Shown here piece by piece: positions 23,301 to 35,117 of a DNA stretch of 64,000 bases (positions are counted from its first letter, which is position 1; each line of letters begins with the position of its first letter). The stretch lies in contig JAJLTO010000003.1 in the NCBI GenBank assembly GCA_030568195.1, forward strand, positions 1,262,501-1,326,500. The letters are read 5' to 3'. A program made the translations under genes and the position numbers. The notes under the pieces were generated by a model. That model saw only the letters and a program-made list of their open reading frames with translations, ran no database searches and was not told the DNA's origin. Origin of the DNA: Dipodascopsis uninucleata var. uninucleata. Its lineage: Eukaryota; Ascomycota; Lipomycetes; Lipomycetales; Lipomycetaceae.

Positions 23301-24127
23301 TTACCTCAATTATGCAGTCTCGCCCTTTACTGGTGTCGAGAAGAGCTTGTATTCGGCCCAACCCATACCTCACTGGAACTTATTTAAACTGCTCAGGAAT
23401 ATACACATATATCTATCTACTTGGTTTTATGTACTGTAAAGTGTGCAAACCAAGAATGCTTTGCATTTCTAAATTTAAACACAAACTCTATACTCTTATA
23501 TCTACTATGTGTAAAACTTATTTTAAAGTTTACTGTCAGACGCGTGTACCACTTGCCTGCAGTCTCTCGTTCTCTCCTTGTACTAGTTGTCGCTGTGCTT
23601 AGTCTTTTTTCTGTAAAGAGAATATTCCATAAGCAAAAGAAGACGAGGAAGTTGAGGAGGGTTTACCATATCCTGCTTACACTGCCATCTTTTAATTATT
23701 TAATTCTCCGTTAAGCTAAAAATGAGACGGCGCTCTCACTTATACATAAACTAAATTTATATTTAAATAATAGATGTGTATGCAGTAAATTTTCTATATA
23801 TACTTCAATTTACTGTATCTATTTAAAAATATATATCCATTTTAAGATTTGATATTGCCCTTTTCTTTTTGCTAGATTTCTTATAATTCTATTTCGCCTC
23901 TTTTTTATCCTTCCTTCCCTACCTTTTTCTTCTCTCTTTTTTTCGTTGAAGGAGGATTTCTTGTCTATCTACACGGCTTCTTATTATTGATAGTATCTGT
24001 AAGACCGGTAGTTATCGATATAAAGAGGAAGAGAATCCTGTTATATATTTTATATATAAAATATATTCCAACGGAATAGTGAACGCTGTTGAAACTCTCG
24101 TTGTGGTAGAGGTCGCTTTTCATTAAG
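20310..24127. other. Gene-free stretch upstream of FKS1
   Basis: About 3.8 kb without a supportable gene on either strand. The open frames here (60-132 codons, for example at 20590-20940, 21529-21813 and 23204-23602) show no domain, no family match that I know and no convincing splice partners. The left end is the HOP1 promoter. From about 23880 to 23955 the plus strand is strongly pyrimidine-rich (runs of C and T), as seen just upstream of transcription starts in highly expressed fungal genes. The rest is plausibly the long FKS1 promoter. Confidence 0.45.
20439..20444. promoter_or_regulatory. MCB-like ACGCGT box upstream of HOP1
   Basis: A palindromic ACGCGT lies 130 bp upstream of the HOP1 ATG; another copy is at 20873-20878. 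This is the core of the MluI cell-cycle box bound by MBF in yeasts. In S. pombe, MBF with Rep1 drives premeiotic genes. The hexamer also occurs elsewhere in the window at a rate near chance, so function is inference. Confidence 0.3.
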
Positions 24128-25329
24128 GTATGTATGCTCAATTGACAACCTATATGTCCGTGTTCAGCAGCTTTTTACGACGTGATGTATATCATGTTTC
24201 GTACTGGGAAGAGTTGTGCAAGAAGAAACAGATGCTGTAAGATTTATACCGTGGAATTGAATGGTTGCGAAAGATTTGTGTGAGGAGAATGTTCATTTGC
24301 TTTGGTTTCTGGGATCGTTCCGTGCACCAAGTAATGAGTATACGCTTCCGCAAATATTTCGAGCGGGATATTTTATAGAATAAATGCAGTAATGTCAGCT
24401 TTCGAAGGAAGATCGTCTGGCATGATTTCTGTCAATTTTTTTTACTGTGTTCAATGCTATGGAGGAGTTTGTGGAATATATATGTCGTTTTCATCTGGTT
24501 CGGCGGTTACTGCTCTTCATAACAGCTGTGGATTACGGTTACTATATTTTGATAACGATTTCATGTATTGATGTCTTATGATTCATAGGGATCCTGCGAT
24601 ATTTTCGGAGTTGCGCTCGTTTGCTGCAATCATATTGTACAAGTGTACAAGTATCGAGTTATTCCGGTTTAATTAAAGTAACTTTGTATACATTATATCT
24701 TAACTCATATTTCGAATTAAATGAGCACTTAGATATCTATAGTCAGTTTTTTGAGATATTTGCTACAGGACGTATCGATTTTTTTTATTGTTTCTCGATA
24801 TATCAGTCACTCTTTTGTAAGTATTTTTTTATCCAGGAGATCATTGAATAGCCGGAGACTTGCAGATACCGATTACAGAATGATGTTCGTAATATCTTGA
24901 CCGCATTTAAACTATTAGCCGCCTTAAAATGGTTTAATAATAATTTTTTGTGGATTAATTGCGTGTTCTTTAGCTGTGGTAGAGGGATGTGCATGAAACA
25001 AAAAAAGGGATCATAGCATAACGAGAGTAGGAAACAACAACAAAAATCTAAAAATACAGTCATAAAATCATTATTTGTTGTGAATATTGATGGTTGGCTA
25101 CAGACGGGTAATAAAAGGCTCAAGAAAAGGGGTCGTGGTTTGGGTATCAGTCATTAGGAATTTGATATATGCCCCTTTGGTCGGTTTTTAAACTATAGAA
25201 GGGCCAAAAGAATTTTTAGTACTGTTTGGATTTGTTTTGGTATCCTGGAATCTCCAGCTTTTCAATATCTTTTCAATATATATAACACCACTTATAAATG
25301 CTGTGTTGTTACTAATTGCAGTATTTTAG
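24128..25329 (+). other. Possible long intron in the FKS1 5' leader
   Basis: A strong donor (AAG|GTATGT) at 24128 follows the pyrimidine-rich tract. A TACTAAT branch about 13 nt before a TTTTAG acceptor ends at 25329, 21 nt before the FKS1 ATG; a nearer CAG at 25321 is possible. No coding frame covers the stretch. At about 1.2 kb it would be far larger than other introns in the window, so it could equally be unspliced leader or promoter. Confidence 0.35.
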
Positions 25330-25350
25330 TGTTTAAAATATTGATCTGCT

Positions 25351-28300
25351 ATGTCGTCTCGTCCTCAACAGCAGCAGTACGAGGCTGCCCCTGAAGGAGG
25401 TCATGCTCCTGACGGTGATCAATATTACGATGATGCTTACGAACAAGCTGCCTATGAACAGCCATACGATACTTATGACCAATATCCTGCTTATGATCAA
25501 GGTGCGTACCATGAGGGACAATACTATGATCCAGAGGACCCAAATTATGCACAAGGCTATTATCCGCAGCAAGGTGGGTATCCTGCAGACAATGGTAACG
25601 GCGAATACTACGGTAACGAACAATATGCCGGTGAATACTCAGCAGATGGTTATGCTGCAGGCGCAGGAGACATATATGGTAAGTGAAGATGTGGATCCAT
25701 TTTTTCTATCAAACAAATTTGGCTAATTGAATTTTGTTTCATATTTTAGAAGCGCCAGTTGCTAATGCTAAGAATATGGCGTACGGAGATCCTAGAAACA
25801 AGGGCAAGCGCCGAGGTCGCGACTCTGACCAGGAATCAGAGACATTTTCTGATTTCACTATGAGATCTGACATGGCTCGTGCTGCCGAGATGGATTATTA
25901 TGGTCGTGGTGATGAATCTCGTTACCAACAGGCTTACGGTGTCCAGGGTGAATTTAATGGTAACCAGCGTGCCTATCGTGAGTCGTCTTCGCAGGCCTCT
26001 TTCAATGGTAATCGCTCTTCTGGAGCTTCCACTCCAGTATATGGTCTCGATTATCAAAATGGCATGAATATACATGCACTTTCGCATGAACCTTATCCTA
26101 CATGGACTGCTGATAATCAAATTCCGCTGTCAAAGGAAGAAATTGAGGATATTTTCATTGATCTGACAAATAAATTCGGTTTTCAGCGTGATAGTATGCG
26201 AAACATGTTTGACCATTTCATGGTTCTTCTTGACTCTCGTGCTTCTCGTATGACTCCAAACCAAGCCTTATTGTCTTTGCATTCTGATTATATTGGAGGT
26301 GATAATGCAAACTACCGTAAGTGGTATTTTGCTGCTCATCTTGATCTTGATGATGAGATTGGTTTTAGAAATATGAAGATTGGCAAGCAGACAAAGAAAT
26401 CTAAAAAGGGCATTTTTTCTAAGAAGAAAGATGCTAAAAACCCACAGGTTCTTCCTCTTGACAATCCGGAACAAACCCTGGAAGAACTAGAGGGCGATAA
26501 TAGTTTGGAAGCCGCTGAATACAGATGGAAGACCCGCATGAATCAAATGTCTCAGCATGACCGAACTCGTCAAATTGTTCTTTATCTCCTTTGCTGGGGT
26601 GAGGCTAATCAGGTTCGCTTTTGTCCTGAGGCTCTCTGCTTCATCTTCAAATGTGCTGATGACTATCTTCAGTCACAAGAGTGTCAGAATCGTGTTGAAC
26701 CTGTTGAGGAAGGCTCATTCCTTACCAATGTTATAACTCCTATCTACATGTTTATTCGTGACCAAGGATACGAGATTGTTAATGGAAAGTATGTTCGCCG
26801 TGAGCGGGACCATAACAAGGTTATTGGTTATGATGATATCAATCAGCTTTTCTGGTACCCAGAGGGTATAGAGCGCATAGTCTTAGAGGATGGTACAAGA
26901 ATTGTTGATATTCCTGCTAGTGATCGTTATCCAAAGCTTGGTGAAGTTGAATGGAAGAAAGTCTTTTTCAAGACTTACAGGGAATCTCGATCCTGGTATC
27001 ATTTGGCTGTTAATTTCAATCGTGTTTGGGTTATCCACGTCACTATGTTTTGGTTTTACAACGCGTTTAATTCTCCAACTCTTTACACTAAAGATTACGT
27101 GCAGATGCTCAATAACCAACCTCAGCCTCAGTCGCGTTGGTCTGCCGTTGCCCTTGGTGGTGCTGTAGCTGCGCTGATTAATATTATTGCCACAATTGGT
27201 GAATGGGTTTTTGTTCCCAGAAACTGGGCTGGCGCACAGCATTTGACTCGTCGTTTAATGTTTATTATCGTGATCTTTATTATTAATTTCGCTCCTTCGG
27301 TTTACATCTTTGGTTTTGTCAAGCTTGATGAGAAGAACAAGGGTGCGCATATTCTTGGAATTGTTCAATTCTTTATTGCTCTCCCTACATTCCTTTTCTT
27401 TTCCATTATGCCTCTTGGTTCACTGTTTGGAAACATTACCACCAAGAATAGTAGAAGATATGTTGCTAACCAGACTTTCACCGCTAGTTTCCCTAAGTTG
27501 AAGGGGAATGATATGTGGCTGTCTTACGGTTTATGGGTCGCTGTTTTCGCATCTAAATTCATCGAGTCTTACTTCTTCTTGACTCTGTCACTTCGTGATC
27601 CAATTCGTATTTTGAGTACTCTCACGGTTGATCGATGTGTCGGTGAGAAATATTTCGGAAATATTCTTTGCAAACAGCAACCCCATATTGTTTTGATTAT
27701 GATGTATATCACTGATTTGGTTCTCTTCTTCCTCGATACTTATTTATGGTATATTATTTGGAACGTTATTTTCTCTGTCGCCCGCTCGTTCTACTTGGGT
27801 GTCTCTATTTTGACACCTTGGAGAAATATCTTCTCTCGTTTACCAAAGCGAATTTACTCAAAGGTCTTGGCTACTACTGATATGGAGATCAAGTATAAAC
27901 CGAAAGTTTTAATTTCACAAATCTGGAATGCTATCGTTATCTCAATGTATCGAGAGCATTTACTCGCGATTGATCATGTTCAGAGGCTTCTTTATCATCA
28001 GGTACCTTCTGAACAGGAAGGAAAGCGTACTCTTCGTGCTCCAACTTTTTTTGTTGCCCAGGAGGACCATTCATTTAATGCTGAATTTTTCCCGGCTGGT
28101 AGTGAAGCGGAACGTCGTATTTCTTTCTTTGCTCAATCTTTGTCTACACCAATTCCAGAACCTCTCCCAGTTGACAATATGCCCACTTTCACTGTCATGG
28201 TTCCTCATTATGCTGAGAAGATTCTTTTGTCACTTCGTGAGATCATTCGCGAGGATGATCAATTTGCTCGTGTTACCCTTTTGGAATACTTGAAGCATCT

Positions 28301-31292
28301 CCATCCAACAGAATGGGATTGCTTCGTTAAGGATACTAAGATTTTGGCGGAGGAGACTGGTGGCTACAATGGCAGTTCAGTTAATCTCGAAAAGGATGAT
28401 GAAACAGTTAAGAGCAAGATTGATGATCTTCCTTTCTATTGCATTGGTTTCAAGTCTGCGGCGCCTGAATATACTCTTCGAACTCGTATCTGGGCGTCTC
28501 TTAGGTATCAGACTTTGTATCGTACAATTTCTGGTTTTATGAACTATAGCCGGGCAATTAAGCTTTTATATCGTGTGGAGAATCCTGAAGTTGTTCAGAT
28601 GTTTGGAGGCAATACTGATAAACTGGAGAGAGAATTAGAGCGTATGGCTCGTAGGAAGTTCAAGTTCTTGGTTTCTATGCAGCGTTTGACTAAATTCAAA
28701 CCCGATGAAATGGAGAACACAGAATTTTTATTGCGTGCTTATCCTGATCTTCAGATTGCTTATCTTGACGAGGAACCTCCTTTGAATGAGGATGATGAAC
28801 CTAGAATATACTCTGCTCTAATTGATGGTCACTGCGAAATTATGGAGAATGGACGCCGTCGTCCTAAATTCCGTGTACAGCTGTCTGGAAATCCAATTCT
28901 CGGAGATGGAAAATCTGATAATCAGAACCATGCTTTGATTTTCTATCGTGGTGAATATATCCAACTTATTGATGCTAATCAGGATAATTATCTCGAGGAG
29001 TGCTTGAAGATTCGAAGCGTTTTGGCCGAATTTGAGGAGATGACCGTTGAAAATGCCAACCCATATTCACCAGGCGTGCCATCGTCAGACAATTTTCCAG
29101 TTGCTATTTTGGGTGCTCGTGAATACATCTTCTCCGAGAACATTGGTGTCCTTGGTGACGTTGCTGCTGGAAAGGAACAGACTTTCGGTACTTTGTTTGC
29201 CAGAACCCTTGCTCAGATCGGTGGAAAGCTTCATTACGGTCATCCAGATTTCCTCAATGCCGTTTTTATGACCACTCGTGGCGGTGTTTCGAAGGCTCAG
29301 AAAGGTTTACATTTGAATGAAGATATTTATGCTGGTATGAATGCGCTTATGCGTGGTGGTCGTATTAAACATTGTGAGTACTATCAGTGTGGTAAAGGTC
29401 GTGATCTTGGTTTTGGCTCCATTTTGAATTTTACCACCAAGATTGGTACCGGTATGGGTGAACAGTTTTTGTCTCGTGAATACTACTATCTTGGTACGCA
29501 GTTACCTCTTGATCGTTTCTTGTCCTTTTTTTATGCTCATCCTGGTTTCCATATCAACAACTTGTTCATTATTCTCTCTGTGCAGTTTTTCATGTTGGTT
29601 TTGCTCAACATTGGTTCTTTGGCTCATGAGACTATTCTCTGTTGGTATAACAAGCATACTCCTATTACGGATCCCGAAGTTCCTATTGGTTGTTACAATT
29701 TGCATCCTGTTATTAACTGGGTTGAGCGCTGTATCTTGTCTATCTTTATTGTCTTCTTCTTTTCGTTCATTCCCTTGGTTGTTCAAGAAATTATGGAGCG
29801 CGGTGTCTGGCATTCAGCCAAGCGTCTCGCAAAGCATTTCCTATCTACCTCTCCGTTGTTTGAAGTGTTCGTTTGTCAAATTTATGCCAACTCTTTGTTA
29901 ACTGATATGTCTTATGGTGGAGCTCGATACATCGGTACCGGTCGTGGATTTGCTTTTACTCGTATTCCTTTCTCGGTTTTATATTCTCGTTTTGCTGGAC
30001 CAGCAATCTACTTCGGTGCACGTTCATTTATGATGCTTTTGTTTGCTACGTTGACTATCTGGAACGCAGCTTTGATTTGGTTCTGGATTTCCTTATTTGC
30101 ATTGTGCGAGTCGCCATTTTTATATAACCCTCATCAGTTTGCCTGGACAGATTTCTTCATTGATTATAGAGACTTTGTTAGATGGCTCTCTAGAGGTAAT
30201 ACTAAGTGGCACAAAAATTCGTGGATTGGATACTGCAGACTCATTCGAACCAGAATTACTGGTTATAAGAGAAAGACACTTGGAGATGAGTCCGAGACTA
30301 GTATTAGTGATGTTCCTCGAGCGCATTTCACAAACGTTTTCTTTTCTGAAATTGTTGGTCCTTTGATTGTCGCTGTTTGTGCTGTGATTCCTTACTTCTA
30401 CATTAATGCACAGACTGGTGTGAAGAATGCTTCTGAAGTTAATTCTGTTCTTCGACTTGCCATTATTACTTTTGGTCCTATTGTTATTGATGCCGGTGTC
30501 CTTGGAGGTCTCTTTGGATTAGCGTGCTGTGCAGGTCCTATTATTGGTCTGTGCTGCAAGAAGACTAGTGCTGTTATTGCGGCAATTGCTCATGGTATTG
30601 CCGTTGTTGTTCAGATCGTCTTTTTCGAGGTCATGTGGCTCTTACAGGGCTGGGAATTCAGTAAGGCTTTGTTGGGAATGTGTGCTGCTTTAGCAGTTCA
30701 AAGACTTATCTTCAAGCTTATGACTATTCTTTTCTTGACAAGAGAATTCAAGCATGATCATGCGAATCGTGCTTGGTGGTCTGGTAAATGGTATGGTGAA
30801 GGTCTTGGCTGGCATTCGTGGACTCAACCTGGACGAGAATATATCTGTAAGATTGTTGAGTTAAGTATGTTCAGTGGTGATTTCATTCTGGGACATATTA
30901 TTCTCTTCGTCCAATTTCCTTTCTTGTGTCTTCCATGGGCTGATAGATGTCATTCAATGATGTTGTTCTGGCTTCGTCCAAGTCGTCAAATTCGTCCTCC
31001 AATTTTCTCCTTGAAGCAAACTAAGCTGAGAAAGCGTATGGTTAAAAAGTATGCTACACTTTACTTCGTTTTGTTTGTTGTTTTCTTGGCATTGATTATT
31101 GCTCCTGCTGTTGCTGGTAAGTATGTCCCTGATAATTTTGCCGACAATCTTCCAAGTAGTTTCAGTGGACTAGTACAGCCAACTGGACAGGATAACAATG
31201 ACACTGGACCAAATGCACCATCATCTGTTTTGGCGTCGTTTTCCAGTGCTTCTTCTCTTGCACACGCATCAACTGCATATGTTCATTCATAA
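25351..31292 (+). CDS. FKS1: 1,3-beta-glucan synthase catalytic subunit
   Basis: Two exons, join(25351..25678,25750..31292), with a 71-nt intron; 1956 residues, full family length. The first exon encodes a Tyr/Gln/Asp-rich cytosolic N-terminus. The FKS1_dom1 region ([24 protein letters not shown]) and a first block of membrane helices follow. The large cytosolic catalytic region includes [19 protein letters not shown] and [18 protein letters not shown] second block of helices precedes a Ser-rich tail. The enzyme uses UDP-glucose at the plasma membrane to make wall glucan, is activated by Rho1, and is the echinocandin target. Hot spot 1 reads FLTLSLRDP (719-727), the susceptible form. The hot spot 2 position reads NWVERCIL (1432-1439), unlike DWVRRYTL of S. 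cerevisiae. Third codon positions are rich in T, suggesting high expression. Confidence 0.98.
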
Positions 31293-31749
31293 GCGTAGTT
31301 TATGTCGGTCTAGAAATTGTGACCGAAGACATTTATTTATTATGAAGGAACTTTTTTAACGGATGTGTAAAAAAGGATGGTGACATTTTAAAGTGTTAAC
31401 CGGTTTTGTAATCAACGTTATATTGAGTTTGTATGAATATTGTTTTTAACATTTATTATATTGTTATTACTTTAACGATTATTATATTTTGTTTCGTTTT
31501 TTGTATTGTTTGCTTTATTCTAGAAGTAAAAAAAATAATATTTTCTAAATAATTTTTTGTCGTTCATTAGTTCTTATACTATTATATATCTTATTATATT
31601 ATTGTAGATATTTTCTAGTTCGTAAGAGGGTGGGAGAATATATCCCCTGTAGAAAGGGACAGGAAGTCACAATAATTATGGAGAGTTAGGTTAGTGGTCC
31701 TGGGATAAACATAGATTTAACACCCTCCCTGGCTCAATTATATGTAGAA
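31293..31749. other. FKS1 3' flank and MAT2B-like promoter
   Basis: A 457-bp T-rich spacer. The first part, with TTTATTTATTATG and poly-T runs, is probably FKS1 3' UTR and terminator. The remainder is the promoter of the next plus-strand gene. No other element is recognised. Confidence 0.5.
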
Positions 31750-33403
31750 ATGGCTTCATTTACAGTTTTAATCACTGGAGCTACTGGTATTTTGGGTCGT
31801 CAAGTCTTAAAGCAGTTTGCTACGGATCATGATAAATGGAATGTTGTCGGTACAGGTGAGATGCAGAATCGCTGTAGATTGATTTCTTGTTCGTTTCCTA
31901 ATATGGCCACTCACTCTTAGGATTCACAAGATGCACAGGATCGATCATCAGATTGGACTTACAAGATAAAAGGAGCGTTAAGAAACTATTGTTGGAGAAA
32001 AGGTGAGTAATGCTCAAGAAATTTGATAGATGTTCTATTATACATGACAAGTATTAATGCTCAATAATAGACCATCAGTAATAGTTCACACAGCAGCTGA
32101 ACGACGTCCAGATATAGCGGCGCAGAGACCTGAGCAAGTAAAGGAGCTCAACATAGAAGCTACTAGATACTTAGCATCTTTAGCATCTGATTTAAATATC
32201 CCGTTTCTATACTTGTCTACTGGTAACATCCCAAAAACATGTTTGAAGAGTTTTAACAGACTATTTTAAGCAAAATAATTTAACGAGACGTTTGCAGATT
32301 ACGTATTCGACGGAACTAAAGCGCCTTATGAACCAGGCGATACACCAAAGTAAGTCATCAGTGGCTTGTTTGGAAAGAGTTATATTCTTGTTAACAAGGT
32401 ACGCATGCTGCGCTCAATTTAGTCCTACGAATTTCTATGGTGAAACGAAGTTGGCCGGCGAGAAAGTCGCGTTAGAGGAATGTAAAAAGACAATCGTTTT
32501 GAGAGTTCCTGTAAGTTATAATGATCTAGATCTAATCACTGTAAAGTGAACGCCCTCGTCTATAACTAGTAATCTAATGTGACTATCCACCATTCGACTA
32601 TTAGGTACTGTAAGTACATCATGACTGTGGTATGATATTTTATACTTCACTGCTGACTGGAATCAGCTACGGGAATACCGAAGTTAATGAAGAATCGGCA
32701 ATAAATGTCCTTATAGATGTGACCTTGGTAATTATGCTAGTTGTTCGTTCGTTAATACTTTGCGAATTATTGATTAAGATTGAAACTTTACAGAATGAGG
32801 ACCAAAAGCCAGCAGAATCCGTTGGAATGGACAACTGGCAAATTAGATATCCAACGTATGGAATCAATTGAGATTTATCAGATCAACGTGAAGAACATAT
32901 CTAATCAACTATAACAATAGGAATACTTCTGATGTTGCTCGTGTTATAAAGTCGATCTCAGGTAGATAGATCTTTATTAGGACTTCAAATAGGTAGAGAT
33001 GATACTAATAGAGATATCGTTACGACTATAAAAGATTTAGCAATGCAAGGGACAATGATCCCGAATATCTTACACTTTAGCTCGGACGAAAGATTCACAA
33101 AGTAAGCTGTACATTTATTCATATAATTATATTGTGTATCATAGCACACTTAATCTTGATTTATTCTAATATATCATTAGATACGAAATTTGTCAGATTT
33201 TTGGAGAAATTCTTGGAGTTCCAATAGGTCATTTGAAGCGAATCGACTCTTATCCTGAAGTATCCAGGACGCCTTCCGGTATTGTTCGCCCGTATAATAC
33301 TCAACTCTCGGTTCAGCTTTTAAAAGACATCGGAATTGACTGTAGTTCGGTTGATTTCAGAGAGTGGTGGAAGAAAGAGCTGCTGCCAAATAAAAGGCGC
33401 TAG
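31750..33403 (+). CDS. MAT2B-like NAD(P)-binding reductase-fold protein (RmlD/SDR family)
   Basis: Eleven short exons: join(31750..31855,31921..32002,32071..32222,32298..32349,32423..32510,32605..32609,32667..32727,32794..32855,32921..32961,32993..33101,33181..33403), 326 residues. The Rossmann start is VLITGATGILGRQVL; later come HTAAERRPD, LSTDYVFDGTKAPYEP and the SDR active-site pair Tyr136/Lys140 (NFYGETKLAGEK), then VLRVPVLYGNTEVNEESA and MDNWQIRYPT. This is the pattern of MAT2B, the regulatory subunit of methionine adenosyltransferase II, related to dTDP-4-dehydrorhamnose reductase. Exon 6 is only 5 nt (GTACT) and is required for the frame. The junction 32962..32992 is uncertain: reading through hits a stop, and the best join implies a 31-nt intron. 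A weaker alternative uses a GTGTTA donor with a 40- or 52-nt intron. Confidence 0.85.
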
Positions 33404-33599
33404 GAGATATCTCGATATCAGCAGGAGGTAAGAATTATCAGTGTCGTGAATAGTAGATAACTCTACCGATTCCCTCTTTGAACACTATACACATTAATTA
33501 GCTAGTAAATAACTATAAAGCCAAATATACTAACCGCTATGGTGGCCGGTGCATTGATATTTTTAAGTATACTCCATCCAATAATTTAGTAACTTCCCC

Positions 33600-34484
33600 T
33601 TAAAGTGCAAGCTCTTCCTCGAACTCAGGATCTTTCAAAAAATCGTCATCTGGGAGATTAAGTTGATATCCATCGGCCATCGGATCAAAAAGCTTTTCTA
33701 ATCTGTCTTCATATGTGTGCGCCGTATTGTTTGGCTTATGATACTGGGCAATAATATTTGAGTTCAAAGATTCTCGTAGTACATCCATATTCAACGCATC
33801 AAACCCATCTGGTATAAATGGAAGCTCTAATAGCACAGTCAGTCATCGTACATTGATACTAAAAATACGGAAAAGACTATATGTAGAAACCTTACCATCT
33901 GCTTTGGGCGCCATATATTCTATATCAGGAATGTCGTCTGCTAATACAGCATATTCGGCTTTCTGCTTGTTGGACAGTACATTGTCAAACTTTAGAGATG
34001 ATTGCGTATGGCGCTGGCGTGATCTTCCAGAACTGGATTGTTTAGAACTGGATTTTGGCTGAAGTAAGTCATGATTAAGCTGCTGCTTCTGCTTGAGAGC
34101 TATGGTCATAGACGTGCCTACATTTGTATCTTTTCCACCTAAAGGAACTCGTTTGCCTGAATAAGAAGATGACGATATATAGTATTAGTATCAATCAAAT
34201 AGATCACTCCCTACTTTCATTTATGTATAGGCACGTCTATTATTAGCCAGCTACTAACCCGTAGGCGTGACAAACTTTGATTTGTCAAATTTCGTAGTTT
34301 TGTCGCCGCCAGCAAGAAGGATGTTGGTACTTGTCTTCGACTTTCCAAACGGTGTTTTAGTCGTATGATGAGAATTGCCGATATCTCCAGATCGTCCAAA
34401 TGGTGTTTTAGGTACCACCCCACCCTTATGAGGTGCAGGCAGACCTATTCTGATATTTTCCTTATCCTGGAAAATCGAAGACAT
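33600..34484 (-). CDS. cut2: Securin (Cut2/Pds1-like)
   Basis: Three exons, complement(join(33600..33826,33896..34156,34259..34484)), 237 residues; introns are 69 and 102 nt. A KEN box sits at residues 8-10 (MSSIFQDKEN), the usual place for APC/C recognition. Two KTPFG repeats and further Thr-Pro sites follow. RVPLGGKDTN resembles a destruction box but is one residue longer than RxxLxxxxN. The central-to-C-terminal segment DIPDIEYMAPKADELPFIPDGF matches the separase-binding region of S. pombe Cut2. The tail is acidic (DDDFLKDPEFEEELAL). Securin inhibits and chaperones separase until anaphase. The family is fast-evolving, so the identification rests on the KEN box, the DIEYM and LPFIPDGF block and the size. 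It is convergent with the MAT2B-like gene and divergent from tropomyosin. Confidence 0.88.
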
Positions 34485-35117
34485 CTCAGTAGTGAGGTGA
34501 AGTAAACTGCACTACACTTCGCTCTATTCAGTGACTGCAGTGCGCTCAAACGCCTTCAGAAATAGAACTTTTATCACAATTAATATATAAGGCACTTCTA
34601 AATCCGCTGTAAATATGTTATTATGCAATTCTTATTGACCACACGACTTGATCTCACTGGCATTCACGAAAGAGAAGGAAGACTTTATTGTAAATGAAGT
34701 TATGAATCTAAAAAGAGCATGAATTTACAGAGTGGTAAATGAACTCAAAAACAGAAATCAATACACAAAATACCATGTCCAGCTAGATTTGTGTTGTCAC
34801 AGCAACCAATATTCCTCTCCTCTACCCAGCAACCCCTTTTATTTGGAACGCGCAGAGCTATTTATGTTTAGAAGGCTATTTGTTTATTTAGCGGCCGCAA
34901 AGCATGTGGTGCTTAGTTACTGGGTAGCTAAGTATTATATAACTATTCTAATTACTGTTATAACTATTTTCTATTAACTAAACCATTAAATTTTGGATAA
35001 CTACTCTTTCTACAACGTTTTCCAACTGCAATTTTTTATTTCTGAATATTTAGGACCTTTTTTCCTATTCAAGATTTTTTTCTAATATATTCAACCCCTC
35101 GCATACTATATTTCAAA
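34485..35117. other. Divergent promoter region securin / tropomyosin
   Basis: 633 bp between divergent start codons. Pyrimidine-rich stretches lie just upstream of the tropomyosin ATG, as expected for a highly expressed gene. No other feature is recognised. Confidence 0.5.

Noticed and set aside
23176-23714. Overlapping frames of 87, 132 and 97 codons on the plus strand
   Set aside because: Three overlapping frames of similar length with Cys/Leu/Tyr-rich, non-protein-like composition in pyrimidine-rich DNA; typical of chance frames.
29502-29813. 103-codon minus-strand frame inside FKS1
   Set aside because: Shadow of the strongly biased FKS1 coding strand.
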